A DNA stretch of 64,000 nucleotides. Origin: Mya arenaria (lineage: Eukaryota; Mollusca; Bivalvia; Myida; Myidae). Below, one piece after another: positions 46,504-58,469 of this stretch; the first letter of the stretch is position 1; the number at the start of each line of letters is the position of its first letter. Location of the stretch: the NCBI RefSeq assembly GCF_026914265.1, contig NC_069124.1, forward strand, positions 8,644,213 through 8,708,212. The letters are read 5' to 3'. The position numbers and the translations under genes are program-made. The notes under the pieces were generated by a model that saw only the letters and a program-made list of their open reading frames with translations, was not told the DNA's origin and made no database searches.

Positions 46504-47555
46504 GTGTGCTGTCAGTGGGGTGTGTGTTGGCGTGGTGTCAGTGGTGTGTTTGTTGACGTGTTGTCAGGGGTGTGTATGTTAGCTTGCTGTAAGGGGTGTG
46601 TATGTGTTTTCATGCTGTCAGGGGTGTGTGTGTTAGCTTGCTGTCAGTGGTGTGCGTGTGTCAGCGTGCTGTCAGTGGTGTGTTTGTTGGCGTGCTGTCG
46701 GTGTGTGTGTGTGTGTGTGTTAGCGTGCTGTCAGTGGTGTCTGTGTGTTTATTTGCGTGGTGTCAGGGGTGTGTTTGTTGGCGTGCTGTCAGGTGTGTGT
46801 GTGTTGGCGTGCTGTAAGGGGTGTGTTTGTTGGCGTGCTATCAGTGGTGTGTGTGTGTTGGCGTGCTGTCAGGTGTGTGTTTGTTGGCGTGGTGTCAGGG
46901 GTGTGTTTGTTGGCGTGCTGTCAGGTGTGTGTGTGTCGGCGTGCTGAAAGGGGTGTGTTTGTTGGCGTGCTATCAGTGGTGTGTGTTTGTTTGCGTGCTG
47001 TCAGGTGTGTGTTTGTTGGCGTGCTGTCAGGTGTGTGTGTGTTGGCGTGTTGTCAGTAGTGCATGTTTGTTGGCGTGCTGCCAGGGGTGTGTATATTAGC
47101 GTGCTGTCAGTGGTGTGTGTGTGTTTGTTGGTGTGCTGCCAGGGGTGTTCGTGTGTTGGCTTGTTGCCAGGAGTGTTCGTGTGCTGGCGTGCCGTCAGTG
47201 GTGTGTATGTGTTGGCGTACAGTCAGTGGTGTGTATGTGTTTGCGTGCTGTCAGTGGTGTGTGTGTTGGCGTGCTGTCAGTGGTGTGTGTTGGCGTGCTG
47301 TCAGCGGTGTGTGTGTGTTAGCGTGCTGTCAGTGGTGTGTGTGTGTGTGTGTGTGTGTTGGCGTGCTGTTAGGGGTGTGTATGTGTTGGCGTGCTGTCAG
47401 TGGTGTGTATGTGTTGGCGTGCAGTCAGTGGTGTGTGTGTGTGTGTGTGTGTGTGTGTTGGCGTGTTGTCAGTGGTGTGTATGTGTTGGCGTGCTATCAG
47501 TGGTGTGTGTGTTGGCGTGCTGTCAGTGGTGTGTATGTGTTGGCGTGCAGTCAGT

Positions 47556-47601
<46 letters not shown>

Positions 47602-49446
47602 GGCGTGTTGTCAGTGGTGTGTATGTGTTGGGGTGCTATCAGTGGTGTGTGTGTTGGCGTGCTATCAGTGGTGTGTGTGTTGACGTTCTGTCTGTGGTAT
47701 GTGAGTTGGCGTGCTGTAAGTGGTGTGTGTGTGTGTTTGTTGGCGTGCTGGCAGTGGTGTGTTAGTGAGCGTGCTGTCAGTGGTGTGTGTGTGTTGGCGT
47801 GCTATCAGTGGTATGTGTGTTTGCCTGCTGTCAGTTGTGTGTTAGTTGGCGTGCTGTTAGGGGTATGTGTGTTGGCGTGCGGTAAGTGATTTGTGTGTGT
47901 TGGCGTGCTGTCAATGGTGTTCGTGTGTTGGTGTGCTGTCAGTGGTATGTGTTTTAGCGTGCTGTTAGTGGTGTGCGTGTGTTGGCGTGCTGTCAGTGGT
48001 GTGTTAGTTGGCGTGCTGTCAGTGGTGTGTGTTCGTTGGCGTGCTGTCAGTGGTGTGTGTTTGTTGGCGTGCTGTCAGATGTGTGTGTGTTTGTTGGCGT
48101 GCTGTCAGTGGTGTGTGTTTGTTGGCGTGCTGTCAGATGTGTGTGTGTTTGTTGGCGTGCTGTCATTGGTGTGTGTTTGTTGGCGTGCTGCCAGTGGTGT
48201 GTGTTTGTTGGCGTGTTCTCAGTGGTGTGTGTTTGTTGGCGTGCTGCCAGGTGTGTTTGTGTGTGTTTGCGCGCTGTCATTGGTGGGTGTGTGTGTGTGT
48301 GTGTGTGGGTGTGTGTGTGTGTGTGTGTGTTGGCGTGCTGTCAGTGGTGTGTGTTTGTTGGCGTGCTGTCAGGTGTGTGTGTTTGTTTGTTGGCGTGGTG
48401 TCAGTGGTGTGTGTGTGTGGGCGTGCTGTCAGTGGTGTGTGTGTGTGTTGGCGTGCTGTCAGTGGTGTGTGTGTGTTGGCCTGCTGTCAGGTGTGTGTGT
48501 GTGTGTTGGCGTGCTGTCAGTGGGGTGTGTTTGTTGGCGTGCTGTAAGGTATGTGTGTGTGTGTTGGCGTGCTGTCAGTGGTGTGTGTTTGTTGGCGTGC
48601 TGTCAGGTGTGTGTGTTTGTTGGCGTGCTGTCAGGTGTGTGTTGGCGCGCTGTCAGTGGTGTGTGTTTGTTGGCGTGCTGTCAGTGGTGTGTGTTTGTTG
48701 GCGTGCTGTCAGGTGTGTGTGTTTGTTGGCGTGCTGTCAGTGGGGTGTGTTTGTTGGCGTGCTGTCAGTGGTGTGTGTGTGTTGGCGTGCTGTCAGGTGT
48801 GTGTTTGTCGGCGTGCTGTCAGTGGTGTGTGTGTTGGCGTGCTGTCAGGTATGTGTGTATTGGCTTGCTGTCAGTGGTGTGTGTTTGTTGTCGTGCTGTC
48901 AGTGGTGTGTGTGTGTGTGTTGGCCTGCTGTCAGGTGTGTGTGTGTTTGTTGGCGTGCTGTCAGTGGTGTGTGTTTTTGGCGTGCTGTCAGGTGTGTGTG
49001 TGTGTGTTTGTTGGCGTGCTGTCAGTGGTGTGTGTTTGTGGGCGTGCTGTCAGTGGTGTGTGTGTGTTGGCGTGCTGCCAGGGATATGTGTGTTGCCGTG
49101 CTGTCAGTGGTGTGTGTTTTTTGGCGTGCTGTCAGGTGTGTGTGTGTGTTTGTTGGCGTGCTGTCAGTGGTGTGTGTTTGTGGGCGTGCTGTCAGTGGTG
49201 TGTGTGTGTGTGTTGGCGTGCTGTCAGTGGTGTGTGTTTGTTGGCGTGCTGTCAGTGGTGTGTGTGTTTGTTGGCGTGCTGTCAGTGTTGTGTTAGTGAG
49301 CGTGCTGTCAGTGGTGTGTGTTTGTTGGCGCACTGTCGGTGGTGTTCGTGTGTTGGCGTGCTGTCAGTGGTATGTGTGTTGGCGTGCTGTCAGTGGTGTA
49401 TATGTGTTGGCGTGCTGTCAGGGGTGTGTGTTTTTTGGCGTGCCGT

Positions 49447-49490
<44 letters not shown>

Positions 49491-51490
49491 GGCGTGCTGT
49501 CAGGTATGTGTGTGTTGGCGTGCTGTCAGTGGTGTGTGTTTGTTGGCCTGCTGTCAGGTGTGTGTGTGTGTGTGTTGGCGTGCTGTCAGTGGTGTGTGTT
49601 TTTGGCGTGCTGTCAGGTGTGTGTGTGTGTGTGTGTTTGTTGGCGTGCTGTCAGTGGTGTGTGTGTGTGGGCGTGCTGTCAGTGGTGTGTGTGTGTTGGC
49701 GTGCTGTCAGTGGTGTGTGTGTGTTGGCTTGCTGTCAGGTGTGTGTGTGTGTGTTGGCGTGCTGTCAGTGGTATGTGTTTTTTGGCGTGCTGTCAGGTGT
49801 GTGTGTGTGTTTGTTGGCGTGCTGTGAGTGGTGTTTGTTTGTGGGCGTGCTGTCAGTGGTGTGTGTGTGTTGGCGTGCTGTCAGTGGTGTGTGTGTGCTG
49901 ACGTGCTGTCAGTGGTGTGTGTGTGTTTGTTGGCGTGCTGTCAGTGGTGTGCTAGTGAGCGTGCTGTCAGTGGTGTGTGTGTGTTGGCGTGCTGTCAGTG
50001 TTGTGTGTTTGTTGGCGTGCTGTTATGTGTGTGTGTGTTGGCGTGCTGTCAGTGGTGTATGTTTGTTGGCGTGCTTTAAGTGGTGTGTGTTTACTGGCGT
50101 GTTGACAGGTGTGTGTGTGTGTGTGTGTGTTGGCGTGCTGTCAGTGGTGTGTGTTCTTTTGGCGCGCTGTAAGTGGTGTGTGTGTGTGTTTGTTGGCGTG
50201 TTGTCAGTGGTGTGTGTTTGTTGGCGTGCTGTCAGGTGTGTGTGTGTGTGTGTGTTGGCGCGCTGTCAGTGGTGTGTGTGTGTGTTTGTTGGCGTGCTGT
50301 CAGTGGTGTGTGTGTGTGTGTTGGCGTGCTGTCAGTGGTGTGTGTTTGTTGGCGTGCTGTCAGGTGTGTGTGTGTGTGTTGGCATGCTGTCAGTGGTGTT
50401 CGTGTGTTGGCGTGCTGTCAGTAGTATGTGTGTTGGCGTGCTGTCAGTGGTGTATATGTGTTGGCGTGCTGTCAGGGGTGTCTGTGTGTTTGTTTGCGTG
50501 CTGCCAGGGATATGTGTGTTGCCGTGCTGTCAGTGGTGTGTTTGTTGGCGTGCTGTCAGGGATGTGTGTGTTAGCGTGCTGTCAGTGGTGTCAGTGTGTT
50601 TGTTTGCATGCTGCCCAGGGGTATGTTTGTTGGCGTGCTGTCAGTGTTGTGTGTGTGTTGGTGTGCTGTCAGTGGTGTGTTTCTTGGTGTGCTGTCAGGG
50701 GTATGTGTGTTTGCGTAATGTCAGTGGTGTGTGTTTGTTGGCGTGCTGTCAGGTGTGTGTGTGTGTGTGTTGGCGTGCTGTCAGTGGTGTGTGTGTTGGC
50801 GTGCTGTCAGTGGTGTGTGTGTGAGTGTGTGTGTGTGTGTGTGTGTGTTAGCGTACTGTCAGCGGTGTGTGTGTAAGCGTACTCTCAGTGGTGTGTGAGT
50901 GTTAGCGTACTGTCAGTGGTGTGTGTGTTAGCGTGCTGTCAGTGGTGTGTGAGTTAGCGTACTGTCAGTGGTGTGTGTTTTGGCGTTCTGTCAGTGGTGT
51001 GTGTATTAGCGTACTGTCAGTAGTGTGTGTGTTAGTGTACTGTCAGGGGTGTGTGTGTTGGCGTACTGTCAGTGGTGTGTGTGTTGGCGTGTTGTCAATG
51101 GTGTGTGTGTTGGCGTACTGTCTGTGGTGTGAGTGTGTTGGCGTGATGTCAATAGTGTGTGTGTTGGCGTACTGTCTGTGGTGTGTGTGTTATTGTACTG
51201 TAATTGGTATATGTGTTGGCGTGCTTTCAATGGTGTGTATGTTGGCGTGCTGTCTGTGGTGTATGTGTTGGCGTGCTGTCAATGGTGTGTGTGTTGGCGT
51301 ACTGTCTGTGGTGTGTGTGTTATTGTACTGTAAGTGGTGTGTGTGTTGGCGTACTGTCTGTGGTGTGTGTGTTATTGTACTGTAAGTGGTGTGTGTGTTG
51401 GCGTACTGTCTGTAGTGTGTGTGTTATTGTACTGTAAGTGGTATATGTGTTGGCGTGCTGTCTGTGTTGTGTTTGTTGGCATGCTGTCAG
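46504..51490 (+). repeat. GT-rich minisatellite, about 5 kb
   Basis: Tandem units of about 26-34 bp, core TTGGCGTGCTGTCAGTGGTG followed by a variable (TG)n. Longer (TG) runs occur (about 47550-47600, 49450-49490). All three plus frames stay open for long stretches (757, 642 and 467 codons) because units carry no stop in any frame; predicted Cys/Val/Trp chains (CWRAVSGVC) are artefacts. A block at 49342-49428 recurs at 50395-50478, about 1.05 kb away, so the array has higher-order duplication. The right edge (51040-51460) is a distinct 52-bp dimer with TTATTGTACTGTAAGTGG. Confidence 0.95.
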
Positions 51491-51494
51491 TGTT

Positions 51495-51765
51495 CAATTT
51501 TGAATTAACACACACAAAAGTCATGTGTAAATCGAGATATTGATATTATATCATATTGCGACTCAGTATTGATTTTTAAATTGATAGAACAACAGTATCT
51601 TTCTAAAGTTTAAGTTTTATTTATTGATTCTAGCATTAAAATAGCAATGGTCTCTCAATACATACAATACAATCAAAGTTTTAATGGAAGAAGCATCTTC
51701 ATGGGGAGATATTAACTGGATATAATGGGTTGAAATAGTTGCAAAATTGCATGAATGCAAAGGGT

Positions 51766-51804
<39 letters not shown>

Positions 51805-52330
51805 ATTTATTTATGAAATGTATCATTAAATGCACGTTTTGGCTATAATTATTGTAAAGTCTTGTCAAAAACATAAGCTGCACCATCTTGATTGTCTCGA
51901 TTTGACGCACATTTTAAGTTTCTATTTGGAACGTTTCTCATTCGGGTTGGGAGTCTGTTGGGAGTACTAGTATGTGGCTGTTACGTGACACTAGGTTAGT
52001 GCAGTGGATGTTTATAGATTATCTGGCAAGGCGGAGGAATTTATCGGGTGAGCAGAAAGCTCATTTTGTTTATAAAAACATGAACGATTACCTTTAAATT
52101 AACAAATACCTTTAAAGAAGAGGCAAACTATTTTTCACTTTTAACATCGGCACGCTATCTCTTCCTGCACACATAGTGTATATCCAATCCCGTTCTCTTA
52201 CAGTGCAGGTTGAGAGAAACGGCATGATATTGAGTGAATGAGTGAAAAGGTTGAAAGAAAGATTGATAAGATAGATTGAATGACAAACTGTTTGATAGGT
52301 GAAAAAGGGGATGAGATAGATTAAATAAGA
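51495..52330. other. Spacer between two minisatellites, with a (TA)n run
   Basis: Contains a (TA)n tract at about 51769-51801 and otherwise AT-rich unique-looking sequence. No gene. Confidence 0.5.
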
Positions 52331-52369
52331 GGAGCTGGGTAACCTTCTAAGACGGAATGAGAAAGGCTT

Positions 52370-53172
52370 GAGAGAAGTTGAATGAGAGAGGGTGTGATAG
52401 GTGGAATGAGTGGGTGTGATAGGTTGAATGAGAGAGGGTTTGCTAGGTGGAATGAGAGAGGGGGTGTAATAGGTGGAATGAGAGAGGGTGTGATAGGTTG
52501 AATGAGAGAGGGGTTGTAATAGGTGGAATGAGAGAGGGGTTGTAATAGGTGGAATGAGAGAGGGGTTGTAATAGGTGGAATGAGAGAGGGGTTGTAATAG
52601 GTGGAATGAGAGAGGGTGTGATAGGTTGAATGAGAGAGGGTTTGCTAGGTGGAATGAGAGAGGGGGTGTAATAGGTGGAATGAGAGAGGGTGTGATAGGT
52701 TGAATGAGAGAGGGGTTGTAATAGGTGGAATAAGAGAGGGTGTGTTAGGTTGAATGAGAGAGGGGGTGTAATAGGTGGAATGAGAGAGTGTGTGATAGGT
52801 GGAATGAGAGAGGGTGTGATAGGTGGAATGAGAGAGGGTGTGTTAGGTGGAATGAGAGAGGGTGTGATAGGTGGAATGAGAGAGGGTGTAATAGGTGGAA
52901 TGAGAGAGGGTGTGTTAGGTGGAATGAGAGAGGGGGTGTAATAGGTGGAATGAGAGAGGGTGTGTTAGGTGGAATGAGAGAGGGCGTGTAATAGGTGTAA
53001 TGAGAGAGGGTGTGTTAGGTGGAATGAAAGAGGGATTGTAATAGGTGGAATGAGAGAGGGGGTGTAATAGGTGGAATGAGAGAGGGTGTGATAGGTGGAA
53101 CGAGAGAGGGTGTGATAGCATAAATGAGAGAGAGAGTGTGTTAGGTGGAATATGACAGAGTACGATAGGTTG

Positions 53173-53215
<43 letters not shown>

Positions 53216-53724
53216 CATAAGATAGATTGAATGAGAGATGCGTTTTTGAGATACGTGAAAAAGGGGTAGAGATAGATTAAATAAACGGAGCTGGGTAACC
53301 TTCTAAGACGGAATGAGAAAGGCTTGAGAGAGGTTGAATGAGAGAGGGTGTGATAGGTGGAATGATTGGGTGTGATAGGTTGAATGAGAGAGGGTTTGCT
53401 AGGTGGAATGAGAGATGGTGTGATAGGTGAGTGGTAGGTGTGAATGAACAAGAGTGTGTTAAGTGGAATGAGAGAGGGAGTGAACTAAATGGAATGAGAG
53501 AGGGTGTGAAAGGTGGAATGAGAGGGGGTGTGATAGGTGGAATGAGAGATGGTGTGATAGGTGGAATGAGAGAGGGGGTGTTATAGGTGAAATGAGAGGG
53601 TGTGTTAGGTGGAATGAGAGAGGGGGTGTTATAGAATGAATGAGAGAGGTTGTGATAGGTGGACCGAGAGAGGGTTTGATAGCAGAAATGAGGGAGAGAA
53701 TGTGTTAGGTGGAAAATGACAGAG

Positions 53725-53796
<72 letters not shown>

Positions 53797-55570
53797 TAGG
53801 TGTGAATGAACAAGAGTGTGTTAAGTGGAATGAGAAAGGGAGTGAACTAAATGGAATGAGAGAGGGAGTGAAATGTGGAAAGAGAGAAGAGGTAATAGGT
53901 GAAATGGAAGAGAATGTGATAGGTGCAATAAGAGAGAATGTGATAGGAGAAATGGGAAAGGGTGTGATAGGTGGAATGAAAGAGGATGTGATAGGTGGAA
54001 AGAAAGAGAATGTAATAGGTGGAATAAGAGAGGTTGTGACAAGTGAAATGGGAAAGGGTGTGATAGGTGGATTGAAAGAGGATGTGATAGGTGGAATAAG
54101 AGAGGGTGTGTTAGGTGGAATTGGAGAGGGTGTGATAGGTGGATTGAAAGAGGATCTGATAGGTGGAATAAGATAACGTGTGATAGGTGGAATGGAAAAA
54201 GATGTGATAGGTTGAATTAGCGAGGATGTGATAGTTGTAATGAGGGTGGGTGTAATATGTGGATGAAAAAGGATGTGATAGGTGATATAAGAGAGGTTGT
54301 GCTAGGTGAAATGAAAGAGAGTGTGATTGGTGGAATAAGAAAGGATGTGAAAGGTGGAATAAGAGATGGTGTGATAGGTGGAATTAAAGGGAGTGTGATT
54401 GATGGAATGAGCAAGGATGTGAAAGGTGGAATTAGAGATAATGTGATAGGTGGAATTAAAGAGAGTGTGATATGTGGAATGAGAGAGGGTCTGATATCTG
54501 GAATTAGAGAGAGTGTGATAGATGGAATGATTTGGAGGGTTTGATTGGTGGAATGGAAGAGAGTGTGAACGGTTGAATGAGAGAGGTAGTAACGGTGGAA
54601 TGAGAGAGGGTTTAATAGGTTGAAAATGTAAGTGTGTGATAAGTGGAATAAGAGGGAAAATGTGATAGGTGGAATGGAAGGGAGTGTGATTGCTGGAATG
54701 AAAGAGAGTGTTATAGATGGAATGAGAGCGGGTGTGATAGATGGATTGAGTGAGGGTGTGATAGGTGAAATAAGAGAGGATGTGATAGGTGGAATCGGAG
54801 AGGGTGTGTTAGGTGTAATAAGAGAGATTGTGATAGGTGGAATGGAAGAAAGTGTGATATACGGAATGAGAAAGGTAGTAAAATGTGAAAATGAGATAGG
54901 GTGTCATAGGTTGAATGAGAGAGGATGTAGTAGCAGGAATGAGAGAGGTAGTAACATGTGAAAATGAGATAGGTTGTGATAGGTGAAATGAGGGAGGGTG
55001 CGGGAAATGAAATGAGATATGGAATATGTGATAGGTGGAATAAGAAATGACGTGATAGCAGAAATGAGAGAGCGTGTGATAGATGAAATGGGAGAGGGTG
55101 TTATAGGGGGAATGAAAGAGGGTGTGATAGCAGAAATGAGAGAGCCTGTGATATATGGAATGGCAGGGGGTTTGGTAGGGGGAATGAGGGAGGGTGTGGT
55201 AGGGGGAATGAGGGAGGGTGTGATAGGGGGAATAAGAGAGAATGTGGTAGGGGTAATGAGGGAGGGTGTGATAGGGGGAATGAGGGAGGGTGTGATATGT
55301 GGAATGAGAGAGGGTGTGATGGGGGAATGTGGGAGGTTGTGATAGGTGGAATGAGGGAGGGTGTGATATGTGGAATGAGGGAGGGTGAGATAGGGGGAAT
55401 GAGGGAGGTTGTGATATGTGGAATTAGGGAGGATGTGATAGGTGAAATGAGGGAGGATGTAATAGGTGGAATGAGGGAGGATGTGATTGATGGAATGAGA
55501 GACTGTTTGATAACATGAATAAGTGATGTTCTGATAGCTGGAATGTGTGAGGTTGTAATAGAAGAAATGA
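52370..55570 (+). repeat. GA/GT-rich minisatellite, about 3.2 kb, almost free of cytosine
   Basis: Units of 23-26 bp, consensus GAATGAGAGAGGGTGTGATA then GGTG. Two (GA)n tracts interrupt it (53180-53212 and 53728-53792). The left end 52256-52470 is repeated at 53212-53430, and 53430-53510 at 53792-53880, so blocks of about 360-960 bp have been duplicated. To the right (53900-55560) units diverge. Frames such as GGMREGVIGGMREGV are artefacts of a 24-bp unit in frame. Confidence 0.93.
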
Positions 55571-55579
55571 GAGTGGTCT

Positions 55580-58060
55580 TGATAGCAAGTCTTTGATCCA
55601 GTAGTCCCCTTACAAATAAATGAAAGCCAGTCCTGATAAGTTTTAGGCCATAACTATCAGTTAAAAGACGAAAGTCAGAACATATCATTCATATTAAAGT
55701 TCAGTTTCATTTCGTGCGAAGATTAGGTTAAACTGTTTGGGGCACACCTAATTTTCAACTCAAATTTTCTTACATATATATTCAGTATGGTCACAACGAT
55801 GCATGAAATAATACAAGGACAAGAGAAAAAAGAGATACATATCAAAATCAAGCAGCGACATGAACATACACTTAATATTGAATAATAAAATATCTGGGAG
55901 GCCATTTAGTACGATAAACTTGTAAGTTCTTGAGTTTCTAATATGATATGGTCTAATCAACTCTTTTCCGAGGTTGTTATACTCAGGACTTATTATGGTA
56001 TAATAGCATTCATCTTCTCAATCATTATAGTTACAAAAGGTTAGGATTACTATTTACAGCAGTAACTTTTTCTGTTCCATTGCTAGCAAACTAAAGAACT
56101 GACTTCCAGCATCATTTAGGGTTAAGATAATAACAATGAGCATTGAAAAAGCTTTAATCCGGGAACAGAGAGAGAGCTGCTCTTTTTCCTGTATATCCTG
56201 TTGCTTTCTAATGAGTATGATCTTGTGTGTACATGTGTTACCAAATTAGTTAATGATGCTTCGTAATATATCATAGCATAGCTGCTTTAGAACTCATTGT
56301 TACTTGTTTATTTATATATATATATTACTCCGTTGTTACCTGTTAATTAGAATGTGTCAAAAAAGCTCTACATTTTTTTCATGTATTTTGTACATACGAT
56401 ATCTGCATACCTAAATATCTTCAATTAAAAAAGAACATCATTATTTCAATACATAAATGAAGGAAAAAATAAATTTATGTGTTAAGTAATTAATTAATCA
56501 ATCAATCAATCAATGAAAGAATAAATCAACAAATCAACGCATACATTAATTCATAAATGAAAGGGCAAAAAAACGTACGAACGAGCAAATAATCAATCAA
56601 ATAATCGATCAATGCAGAAATGAACGAATGAACGGACGAACAAACGAACATAAAAAAATATTAGGCGGCTATAATCACGATTTCTTTTGAATAAAACTTC
56701 TAACGTATGACGTATCTTCAATATATATATACTATCCAACAGTGAAACTTGATAATAATGTGAGCATATTCAGTGTGTTCCTCAAAAAGCAATTATTGAA
56801 TTGATAATCTTTAACGTTTCTATAAATTATATTTCTAACTTTTTCACAAATTATAGATTGTTTTGGTGACAAACCTAATTATGTCTTCTTTTACATAATC
56901 GATGAGGTACCTTGAAGGAGACAATACGTCTTTGAGTGCGGTTGCATTTAATGTTCAATTTAAGTTCAACTGTTTTTTATAACATAAGAAAGGCATTTTT
57001 TTTTAAATCGTTAAATGAAAATATATTACTTGTTTATTACATCCAACTTCGACTGTCCCAGGGTGAAACGTTCAATAACTTAAAATCATCCAAGGGAGAG
57101 CACTCCGCTTTGTCTATGATAGCTATTTTGTCTGCGATTAACTCCCTTATTCACCCCAGACACGGGATTATTGATAATAAGGACAACTTATTACAGCAGC
57201 AGCTCTTTCCCATCCATTCCTCCCGAACTTCGGGCATATATTAGAGAAAACTTTAAGAACGAGCATTCTAAAACCTTGATCAACTCCTGAGACAGAGAGA
57301 GCTGATCATTTTTCCTATTGTTAAGAGATTAATTTGTCTGTTGCTTTTCTGTTTAAAATAATATAAATTATACTGTATATCCTATATTCTGAATTTTTAT
57401 GTTCTCCTTGTACGTAATGACAATGTTCAATATATCTGTATCTTCAATCTCAATGTTTGCTACATACACTGGTTTGCCTCCTGTGTCTGATGCAGACAAG
57501 AGGCATTATAGACTACGCCTGACATACCACACCCATGTTAAATGCAGCACTCTATGATGCTGCGGTTTATCAGTGCATCTACGATCTGATCGGGATGATC
57601 ATTAATTTCAGAATCCGAATCTGTGTTTAGTAGCATGTTATTTTAATCATGTTAATTATAGAATGAGCAGTTTCTGCTTAATTAGTTAATTCTAATCAAT
57701 TAATTCTAACTAATTGATGAATAATACTTATTCGGAAAATACTGTCAACATCGACTTCGCCTCGGTCGACAGTATTAAGGTTGACAATATGCACTGTCAC
57801 CCTCAAGGCAGTCAATATTTATATGATGTTAAGTTTATTTATTAATTGTGTGACTTTGTCTTGCATGTTTAGTCTGTGTATTTTTTTCTTATTTTGGGTG
57901 TGCTTTTTTGGTATTGTGTGAAAGACTGTTTGTACTCATGCACTGTCTGTAATTATTTTGGACTTTATTATGATGTAAATTTGTACCATGGTATCCTTAA
58001 TATGCTTTCATGGACCTGACGTTGTGCGTACATATTTTACTTATTATTCCATTAATGCTC
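55580..58060. other. AT-rich intergenic DNA with a diverged repeat pair
   Basis: Segments about 56060-56220 and 57190-57350 share ttacagcag, a ctttttc/ctctttcccatccatt block, gagcatt and acagagagagagctg/ttttcctat, suggesting two copies of one element's end. A tetranucleotide-like AATC/GAAC stretch lies at 56485-56655. A 102-codon frame at 56936-57244 has no recognisable domain and is not called. Confidence 0.4.
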
Positions 58061-58069
58061 TGTAATATA

Positions 58070-58460
58070 TCTGAGTGAATGAGTGATTGAGTGATTGATT
58101 GAGTGATTGATTGATTGATTGATTGAGTGAGTGAGTGAGTGAGTGAGTGAGTGAGTGAGTGAGTGAGTGAGTGAGTGAGTGAGTGAGTGAGTGAGTGAGT
58201 GAGTGAGTGTGAGGGAGGGAGGGAGGGAGGGAGGGAGGGAGTGAGTGAGTGAGTGAGTGAGGCAGGGAGCGAGGGAATGAGTGATTGAGCAAGTGAGCGA
58301 GTTAGTTAGGGAGGGACTGAGTGAGTGAGTGAGATAGAGAGATAGAGAGCGAGTGAGCGAGTGAGCGATAGACCGGGAGATCGAAAGAGTGAGCGAGCGA
58401 GTAAGTAAGTGAGAAAGTGAATCAATGAGTGAATCATTGAATGAATCAATGAATAAATAA
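58070..58460 (+). repeat. GAGT/GGGA microsatellite
   Basis: (GAGT)n with a GATT-rich left edge and an internal (GGGA)n, then degenerate GAGC/GAGA units. About 390 bp, virtually C-free on the plus strand. Confidence 0.95.
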
Positions 58461-58469
58461 AAAAAAAAA

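Noticed and set aside
46504..50876. Very long plus-strand frames (757, 642, 467, 302 and 255 codons) rich in Cys, Val and Trp
   Set aside because: They overlap in all three frames of one tandem repeat whose units lack stops; amino acid pattern is merely the repeat translated.
52750..55688. GGMREGVIGG-type and HPLSFHLSHP-type frames on both strands
   Set aside because: Translation of the 24-bp GA-rich unit in frame; no start context, introns or family.
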